This document shows positions 6,795-11,865 of a stretch of DNA of 11,865 nt, piece after piece. The notes below the pieces were generated by a model, which was given only the letters and a program-made list of their open reading frames with translations, made no database searches and was not told the origin of the DNA. The position numbers were made by a program, and so were the translations under genes. The number at the start of each line of letters is the position of its first letter. Within the stretch, counting starts at the first letter, position 1. This DNA is from Acetobacteraceae bacterium (GTDB taxonomy: Bacteria; Pseudomonadota; Alphaproteobacteria; Acetobacterales; Acetobacteraceae): contig DAHWNE010000166.1 of the NCBI GenBank assembly GCA_027340195.1, positions 1 to 11,865 of the forward strand, written 5' to 3'.

Positions 6795-6818
6795 CCGCAT
6801 TGATCTGAATCAATGCGG
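6795..6818. promoter_or_regulatory. FNR/FixK-type (anaerobox) binding site in a perfect inverted repeat
   Basis: TTGATCTGAATCAA at 6800-6813 is an exact match to the TTGAT-N4-ATCAA consensus bound by FNR, FnrL, FixK, Dnr and NnrR proteins. It sits in a longer perfect repeat: CCGCATTGAT (6795-6804), a 4-base spacer, then ATCAATGCGG (6809-6818). There is no T-run, so it is not a terminator. Its centre is 165 bp from the leftward oxidoreductase start and 223 bp from the rightward binding-protein start. Which member of the CRP/FNR family binds cannot be told from sequence. Confidence 0.6.
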
Positions 6819-6883
6819 CCGGCGCGGGGGCGGCGGGGATCGTGATGATGCGCTGCCGCATCGTCGCCAGGCGCGGGCGCGCG

Positions 6884-6910
6884 TTGACAGCGCCGGGGCG
6901 AGGCTCTAAT
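6884..6910 (+). promoter_or_regulatory. Candidate sigma-70 promoter of the ABC importer operon
   Basis: TTGACA (6884-6889) is a perfect -35. TCTAAT (6905-6910) matches five of six -10 consensus bases, with a spacer of 15, shorter than the usual 16-18. The implied start is near 6917, giving a leader of about 113 bases before the binding-protein ATG. The FNR-type box would be centred near -110, farther than usual for direct activation. Confidence 0.45.
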
Positions 6911-6953
6911 CGCGGGACAGAAACCAATTTCGGGTCAAATCCCGTCTCGATAT

Positions 6954-6979
6954 CGTCGGCCGACGTGACATCGATGTCA
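6954..6979. promoter_or_regulatory. Two abutting palindromes, candidate operator in the importer leader
   Basis: CGTCGGCCGACG (6954-6965) is a perfect 12-bp palindrome, followed without a gap by TGACATCGATGTCA (6966-6979), a perfect 14-bp palindrome. They lie about 40-60 bases downstream of the proposed start and about 50 bases before the binding-protein ATG. The second resembles operator dyads of GntR- or MarR-type repressors in general shape; no such regulator is encoded in the window. Confidence 0.4.
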
Positions 6980-7029
6980 TCCGGCGGCCACGACGCGGCG
7001 CGGGAAGCCAGAAGGGAGCGTCCAACATC

Positions 7030-8268
7030 ATGCCGTTCAATCGTCGCCAGTTCCTTTCCGGCGCCGCCGCGGTGGCGGGTGCCGCCGCCATGCCGATGCC
7101 GGCGATCGCCGCGTCGAAGCCGGTCAAGATCGGCCTGCTGGCCGATCTCAGCGGCCCGCTCGCGGAGGGCGGCATCCAGATGAAGCAGGGGCTCACCGCC
7201 TATCTGAAATCGAAGAATTTCACCCTCTCCGGCTACCGGATCGACCTGGTGATCGGCGATACCGGAAGCAGCCCGGCGCAAGCCAAGAACAAGATCCAGG
7301 AGCTGGTCGAGCGCGACCATGTGGACTTCATCGTCGGCCCGCTCGCCGCGTTCGAGATGTTCGCCGTCAACGCCTACGTGATTCAGCACAAGGTGCCGAC
7401 CCTCTGCCTCGCCGGCGCCGACAATCTGACCCAGCGCGCCCCCAACCCGTATCTGGTGCGCGATTCCGCGACCTCCTCGCAGGCGATGCATGTGATGGGG
7501 GATTATGCGGCGAGGAAGCTCGGCCTCAAGCGGGTCATCACCATCGATTCCGACTTCGCCTTCGGCTACGAGCAGGAAGGCGGGTTCCAGCAGGTGTTCC
7601 AGCTGCGCGGCGGCTGCGTGGTCAAGAAGCTCTGGTCGCCCCTCGGCACCGTCGATTTCACGCCCTATCTGGCGCAGATCCGCGATTGCGACGGCGTCTG
7701 CCAGGGCTATGCCGGCGCCGCGCCGGTGCAGTTCATGAAGCAATATGCCCAGTTCGGCCTGAAGCTGCCGGTCTGCGGCGGGGAGACCGCGGGCGACGAC
7801 GCGCTGCTGCCGCATTTCGGCGATTACGCCATCGGCATGATCAGCGCCTGCCCCTACACGATCGGCTACCCGGGTGAGGCCAACAAGACCTTCATCGCGC
7901 TGATGAAGAAATATTTCGACAGCGTTCCCGGCTTCTACGCCGCCGGGACCTACATGGACGGCATGGTGATCGAAGCCGCGCTGAAATCCCTGCACGGCGA
8001 CGTGTCGGATCCGGCGCGCACCGTCAAGGCGTTGCGCGCGGTCAAGCTGGAACACACGCCGCGCGGGCCGTTCAGCTTCGACCATTTCGGCAACGCCGTC
8101 GGCAACATCTATGTCCGCCGCATCGAGAAGGTCGGCGGCAAGCTCACCAACGTGACGCTGGAGACCTACAAGAACATCAGCCAGTTCTGGCCGTATCCGG
8201 AGGCGACCTATCTCAAGCAGCCGGCCTACTCGCGCAGCTGGCCGCCGGTCACGGCCTGCAAGGCCTGA
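7030..8268 (+). CDS. ABC transporter substrate-binding protein, branched-chain amino acid (Liv) type, Tat-exported
   Basis: This 412-aa protein belongs to the periplasmic binding protein family used by HAAT/Liv importers. The N-terminus NRRQFLSGAAAVAGAAA is a twin-arginine signal (RRxFL at 5-9), with likely cleavage near AIA-A at 25-28. The mature protein starts with the family's first strand, VKIGLLADLSGPLAEGG (32-48). Other family blocks are VDFIVGPLAAFE (98-109) and AGTYMDGMVIEAAL (305-318). Ligand cannot be deduced; such proteins bind amino acids, amides, urea or aromatic acids. It holds seven cysteines (126, 196, 220, 224, 249, 274, 410), high for the class, so disulfides are possible. 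AAGGGAG lies 11 bases before ATG 7030. First gene of the importer operon; a 78-bp gap precedes livH. Confidence 0.93.
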   Translation: MPFNRRQFLSGAAAVAGAAAMPMPAIAASKPVKIGLLADLSGPLAEGGIQMKQGLTAYLKSKNFTLSGYRIDLVIGDTGSSPAQAKNKIQELVERDHVDFIVGPLAAFEMFAVNAYVIQHKVPTLCLAGADNLTQRAPNPYLVRDSATSSQAMHVMGDYAARKLGLKRVITIDSDFAFGYEQEGGFQQVFQLRGGCVVKKLWSPLGTVDFTPYLAQIRDCDGVCQGYAGAAPVQFMKQYAQFGLKLPVCGGETAGDDALLPHFGDYAIGMISACPYTIGYPGEANKTFIALMKKYFDSVPGFYAAGTYMDGMVIEAALKSLHGDVSDPARTVKALRAVKLEHTPRGPFSFDHFGNAVGNIYVRRIEKVGGKLTNVTLETYKNISQFWPYPEATYLKQPAYSRSWPPVTACKA

Positions 8269-8276
8269 GCCCGTCC

Positions 8277-8338
8277 CCACACGCATGACGCCGCTTCCGC
8301 TCGCGCGACCGATCGGCTTCCCCCACGGTCGGGTGTGG
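8277..8338 (+). repeat. Intercistronic stem-loop between binding protein and permease genes
   Basis: In the 78-bp gap after the binding-protein gene, CCACAC (8277-8282) can pair with GTGTGG (8333-8338), enclosing CGACCG (8306-8311) paired with CGGTCG (8326-8331). The structure ends 8 bases before the livH ATG at 8347 and lacks a T-run. In other importers such structures stabilise the binding-protein message or dampen permease translation; that role is inferred here. Confidence 0.35.
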
Positions 8339-8346
8339 CCCTGAGC

Positions 8347-9204
8347 ATGTGGACCATCCTGGCCATCAACAGCGTCACCTTCGGCGGCCTGCTGTTCCTG
8401 CTGTCGGCCGGGTTCTCGCTGATCTTCGGGCTGATGCGGGTGCCGAACCTGACCCATGGCTCGATGTTCATGCTCGGCGGCTATATCGGCGGCAGCCTGA
8501 TCGCCTCCTGGCATCTGCCGTTCTGGCTGGCCGCGCTGGTCGCGGCGGCGGCGGTGGCGGCGTTCGGCGGCGTGATGGAGCGCTTCCTGCTGCGCCGCCT
8601 CGCCGGTTCGGTCCTCGCCCAGGTCCTGGTGACGCTCGGCGTCGCCTTCATGGTCTCCGATTTCTCGCTCATGGTCTGGGGCGGCGATCCGCTCTCGGTC
8701 GATGCCCCGCGCGCGCTCGCCGGCGGCACTCGGGCGCTCGGGGTGTTCTTTCCGACCTATCGCATCGCCGTCATCCTGATCGCGGTCGCGGTCGCCGCGA
8801 TCCTGTGGGCGATGCTCGATCGCACGCGCCTCGGCGCCATGATCCGCGCCGGCGTCGATGACCCGGAGATGGCGCGCGTGGTCGGCATCCGGGTCTCGCG
8901 GCTGTTCACCATCGTCTTCTGCCTCGGCGCCGGGCTGGCGGGGTTCGGCGGGGTGATGGGGGCACCGATCCTGTCGGTCTATCCCGGCCTCGACTTCGCC
9001 ATGCTGCCGCTGGCGCTGGTGGTGGTGATCCTGGGCGGCGCCGGCAGCCTGCCGGGCTCGCTGGTCGGCAGCATCGTGATCGGCTTCATCTATAATTTCG
9101 GCTTGGTGATGGTCCCGCAGCTCGCCTATTTCATCCTGTTCCTGCCGATGGTGCTGGTGCTGGTGCTGCGTCCGCAGGGGCTGTTCGGCCGGGCGGCGCC
9201 ATGA
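8347..9204 (+). CDS. livH: Branched-chain amino acid-type ABC permease, LivH family
   Basis: This gene encodes 285 mostly hydrophobic residues forming about eight membrane segments of an inner-membrane permease. Family features are LLSAGFSLIFGLMRVPNLTHG (18-38) near the N-terminus and the cytoplasmic coupling region MIRAGVDDPEMARVVGI (165-181), which should contact the ATPases. GLAGFGGVMGAP (197-208), VILGGAGSLPGSLVGS (227-242) and the terminal LRPQGLFG (274-281) also fit. I prefer ATG 8347; GTG 8335 in the same frame would add four residues, and neither has a clear Shine-Dalgarno. Upstream is a possible stem-loop. The stop overlaps the next start as ATGA (9201-9204), indicating coupled translation with the partner permease. 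Substrate unknown. Confidence 0.92.
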   Translation: MWTILAINSVTFGGLLFLLSAGFSLIFGLMRVPNLTHGSMFMLGGYIGGSLIASWHLPFWLAALVAAAAVAAFGGVMERFLLRRLAGSVLAQVLVTLGVAFMVSDFSLMVWGGDPLSVDAPRALAGGTRALGVFFPTYRIAVILIAVAVAAILWAMLDRTRLGAMIRAGVDDPEMARVVGIRVSRLFTIVFCLGAGLAGFGGVMGAPILSVYPGLDFAMLPLALVVVILGGAGSLPGSLVGSIVIGFIYNFGLVMVPQLAYFILFLPMVLVLVLRPQGLFGRAAP

Positions 9205-10190
9205 CCGCGCGCCGGGCCCTGATCGGCCTCGCCGCGGTGCTGCTCGTCGCCCTGCCGCTCTGGGTGCCGGGGAATTACGACATCAGCGTGGGCAGCGAGA
9301 TCCTGATCTACGCGATCTTCGCCCTCTCGGTCGATCTGCTGATCGGCTTCGCCGGGCTGGTCTCGCTCGGCCATGCCGGGCTGTTCAGCCTCGCCGGCTA
9401 CACGCTGGCGGTCTGCCTCGGCGCGGGCTTCGGCCAGCCCGCCGCCATCGCGCTCGCGCTCGCCGTCGCCCTCGCCGGCACCGCCGTCTTCGCCGCGCTC
9501 AGCCTGCGCACCACCGGCGTCGGGTTCATCATGATCACGCTCGCGCTCGGCCAGATCATGTGGGGCCTGGCCTATCGCTGGGTCGGGCTGACCGGCGGCG
9601 ACAACGGCATTTCGGTCTCCGCCCGGCCGGCGCCGTTCGGCATCTCGCTCGCGGTGCCGTCGCATTTCTACGAGGCGACCCTGATCGTCTTCGCCGGCGC
9701 GGTGTTCGCCTACCGGGTCTTCGTCGAGTCGCCCTTCGGCGCCAGCCTCCGCGGCACGCGCGATCAGCCGCGGCGCATGACCGCGCTCGGCTACAACGTC
9801 TGGATGATCCGCTTTTCCGCCTTCATGGTGTCGGGATTGCTGGCGGCGATCGCCGGCATCCTGTTCGTCTTCCGCGCCGAGTTCATCAGCCCCCCGACGG
9901 CCGCGCTGACCGCGTCGGCCGAGCCGGTGCTGATGGCGATCTCCGGCGGCTCCGGCACCATTCTCGGCCCGATCGTCGGCGCCGCGCTGGTGGAGCTCGT
10001 GAAGAACGTCGCCAGCGCCTACATCTCGCGCTGGAACATGCTGCTCGGCGGGACCTTCGTGGTGATCGTGATGTTCATGCCCGAGGGCCTGGTGCCGGGG
10101 ACGATGCGGCTGCTGCGCCGCCGGTTCGGCGCGCGCCCGCCCGCGCCGGTCGTGGCCGCCGGGACGGCCGAGCGCAAGCCGCCGCCATGA
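9201..10190 (+). CDS. livM: Branched-chain amino acid-type ABC permease, LivM family
   Basis: This 329-aa inner-membrane protein pairs with the LivH-type permease to form the channel. LivM hallmarks are DLLIGFAGLVSLGHAGLFSLAGY (45-67), TTGVGFIMITLALGQ (104-118), WVGLTGGDNGI (127-137) and the cytoplasmic loop ASLRGTRDQPRRMTALGYN (181-199) that should dock an ATPase. ISGGSGTILGPIVGA (247-261) and FMPEGLVPG (292-300) close the core. The tail after about 303 is short, basic and proline-rich. There is no fused ATPase domain, unlike some LivM proteins. The gene overlaps livH upstream and livG downstream by ATGA at each junction. Confidence 0.93.
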   Translation: MTARRALIGLAAVLLVALPLWVPGNYDISVGSEILIYAIFALSVDLLIGFAGLVSLGHAGLFSLAGYTLAVCLGAGFGQPAAIALALAVALAGTAVFAALSLRTTGVGFIMITLALGQIMWGLAYRWVGLTGGDNGISVSARPAPFGISLAVPSHFYEATLIVFAGAVFAYRVFVESPFGASLRGTRDQPRRMTALGYNVWMIRFSAFMVSGLLAAIAGILFVFRAEFISPPTAALTASAEPVLMAISGGSGTILGPIVGAALVELVKNVASAYISRWNMLLGGTFVVIVMFMPEGLVPGTMRLLRRRFGARPPAPVVAAGTAERKPPP

Positions 10191-10913
10191 CCGCGCTCGC
10201 GATCCGCGGCCTGCGGAAATCCTTCGGCGGCCTGCGCGTGACCCAGGGGGTCGATCTCGCCGTCGCGCCGGGCGAACGGCGCCTCATCATCGGGCCGAAC
10301 GGCGCCGGCAAGACCACGCTGTTCAACCTGATCGCCGGCGATCTCCGGGCCGACAGCGGCAGCGTCGCGCTGTTCGGCACCGAGATCGCGGGGCTGCCGG
10401 CGCGCCGGCGGGCGCATCTGGGTCTCGCGCGCACCTATCAGATCATCACCCTGTTTCCGAAGGACACGCTGCTGCGCAACGTGACCCTCTCGCTGCTGGG
10501 GCTGTCGGGGCTGCGCTGGAACCCGTTCGTCCGCCTCGACCGCCAGCACGCGCTGATCGCGCAAGCGCGGCACGCGCTGGGCCGGGTCGGGCTCGCCGAC
10601 ATGGCCGACCGGCCGCTCGCGGAAACCTCCTACGGGGAACGGCGGCGGGTCGAGATCGCCATGGCGCTGGCGCAGTCGCCGCGCGTGCTGCTGCTGGACG
10701 AGCCGTTCGCCGGCCTCTCGATCGACGAGCGCCGCGACGTCGCGGCGCTGCTCGCCGAGGTGCCGCGCGAGATCACCATCGTCATGATCGAGCACGACAT
10801 GGACGTGGCGCTGGAGTTCGCCGATCGCATCAGCGTCATGCATTTCGGCGCGGTGGTGGTGGACGGAACCCGCGCCGAGGTGGTCGCCGACCCGCGCACC
10901 CGGGAGATCTACC

Positions 10914-10924
<11 letters not shown>
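10187..10924 (+). CDS. livG: ABC transporter ATP-binding protein, LivG family
   Basis: This 245-aa cytoplasmic ATPase energises the importer together with the LivF-type protein. Walker A GPNGAGKTT is at 36-44, the Q-loop glutamine is Gln85 (ARTYQIITLF), the signature is TSYGERRRVEIAMAL (147-161), Walker B is VLLLDEPFAGLS (167-178) and the switch histidine is His203 (MIEHDMD). The signature is the SYGE variant common in LivG rather than LSGGQ. Residues 86-125 hold the helical insertion typical of the class. ATG 10187 overlaps the livM stop; a longer in-frame reading back to 9560 would run through livM in another frame and is discarded. The last 11 bases overlap livF. Confidence 0.95.
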
Positions 10925-11636
<712 letters not shown>

Positions 11637-11646
11637 GGCGGCGGCC

Positions 11647-11712
11647 ATGACCGCGATCGAACTCGGACTGATCGGAACCGGCTGGTGCGGGGGCATTCGC
11701 GCCGTCGCCTGA
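11647..11712 (+). pseudogene. N-terminal remnant of a second Gfo/Idh/MocA oxidoreductase gene
   Basis: An ATG 10 bp after the livF stop opens a 21-codon frame beginning MTAIELGLIGTGWCGG and ending at TGA 11710-11712. The sequence is a typical first strand and glycine loop of a Gfo/Idh/MocA Rossmann fold (GxGxxG as GTGWCG), and the following IRA also fits that family. The frame then stops where the fold should continue. The most likely reading is that an intact oxidoreductase gene once formed the last gene of the importer operon and all but its 5' end was lost. It differs from the intact enzyme at 5622-6641, so it is not a simple copy of it. A genuine 21-aa peptide is possible but unlikely. 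Confidence 0.6.
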
Positions 11713-11713
11713 C

Positions 11714-11730
11714 ACTTGCATCAAGCAAGT
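11714..11730. promoter_or_regulatory. Inverted repeat before the MATE gene, candidate operator
   Basis: ACTTGC (11714-11719) and GCAAGT (11725-11730) are separated by ATCAA. The dyad lies 20 bases before the probable MATE ATG and 1 base after the stop of the oxidoreductase remnant. Its TTGC-N-GCAA form resembles MarR-type operators such as those in mar control regions. It has no T-run. No regulator gene is in view, so the assignment is speculative. Confidence 0.35.
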
Positions 11731-11750
11731 CATTGCGGCATCCTGCCGCC

Positions 11751-11865
11751 ATGACCCAGCCCGCGCCCCGCACACGGATGCTGCTCTCGGCCCCGATCCT
11801 GCCCACCCTGCTGCGGCTGGCCTGGCCCAACATGCTGGTGATGCTGGCGCAGGCCGCCACCGGGC
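11751..11865 (+). CDS. MATE-family efflux transporter, N-terminus only (cut by window edge)
   Basis: An open frame of 38 codons runs from ATG 11751 to the window end. It starts MTQPAPRTRMLLSAPILPTL and continues LLRLAWPNMLVMLAQAATG. A short polar N-terminus followed by 'LLRLAxPN-x-LVMLAQAA' is the recognisable beginning of MATE (multidrug and toxin extrusion) transporters, where it forms the first membrane helix. ATG at 11778 is an alternative start. No strong Shine-Dalgarno is seen. Direction is the same as the importer, but an inverted repeat and the pseudogene separate them, so it may be a separate unit. Identification rests on a short stretch only. Confidence 0.65.
   Translation, partial: MTQPAPRTRMLLSAPILPTLLRLAWPNMLVMLAQAATG

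Larger units (their letters stand above)
6642..7029. other. Divergent intergenic region between catabolic operon and ABC importer
   Basis: These 388 bp separate the first genes of the two divergent operons. Apart from the leader ORF at 6635-6700 I see no coding frame. Listed separately are the FNR-type box, a rightward promoter and two abutting palindromes. A smaller stem is GCGACG (6749-6754) with CGTCGC (6764-6769), and a short dyad TGACG-G-CGTCA lies at 6734-6744. I found no clear -35/-10 pair for the leftward operon. Confidence 0.8.

Noticed and set aside
6795..6818. The spacer inverted repeat as an intrinsic terminator
   Set aside because: No T-run follows on either strand, it lies between divergent starts, and its core is an exact FNR-type consensus.
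8285..8344. 19-codon frame (MTPLPLARPIGF...) ending two bases before the livH ATG
   Set aside because: No Shine-Dalgarno precedes it, and the base pattern is better explained by the stem-loop in the gap.
6742..8514. Long minus-strand frame of 590 codons opposite the binding-protein gene
   Set aside because: It is antisense to a clear Tat-exported binding protein, its composition is typical of GC-rich shadow frames, and it crosses the regulatory spacer.

Overview
The window is about 12 kb of very GC-rich bacterial DNA, roughly 70% G+C by eye. GC-ending codons dominate, genes often overlap by ATGA, and the substrate-binding protein carries a twin-arginine signal. Together with the protein sequences this suggests an alphaproteobacterium, perhaps of the Acetobacteraceae/Rhodospirillales type. 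The organism assignment is inference.

Left part (1-2885, all minus strand): two adjacent paralogous D-2-hydroxyacid dehydrogenases, 4 bp apart, are followed by a small unknown protein. Then comes a protein that runs off the left edge and resembles, from memory, DUF6575-type proteins. Gaps of 8 bp and 1 bp suggest one transcript. A tRNA-Asn(GTT) on the plus strand (2995-3070) has its own recognisable promoter. Its 3' end lies 9 bp from the end of the convergent minus-strand operon.

Middle part (3080-6700, minus strand): a tightly overlapped operon encodes a Gfo/Idh/MocA oxidoreductase, an M24-fold enzyme with one metal ligand replaced, and a two-domain PEP-synthase-like protein. The last has the ATP-grasp and phosphohistidine domains but no PEP/pyruvate barrel. 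A 21-codon leader ORF with a strong Shine-Dalgarno sequence ends across the oxidoreductase start codon.

The 388-bp divergent spacer (6642-7029) holds an exact FNR/FixK-type box inside a longer perfect inverted repeat, a TTGACA promoter facing right, and two abutting palindromes that look like an operator.

Right part (7030-11636, plus strand): a complete branched-chain-amino-acid-type (HAAT/Liv) ABC importer follows in the order binding protein, LivH-type, LivM-type, LivG-type, LivF-type. Immediately after livF lies a 21-codon remnant of a second Gfo/Idh/MocA gene. After a small inverted repeat, the N-terminus of a probable MATE transporter runs off the right edge.

Taken together, 3080-11636 looks like an uptake-plus-catabolism divergon for an unidentified, probably amino-acid-like or amide-like compound, possibly under control of an FNR/CRP-family regulator. 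The enzyme combination (Gfo/Idh + altered M24 + barrel-less dikinase module) is not one I can match to a known pathway, and it is the best candidate here for an undescribed system.
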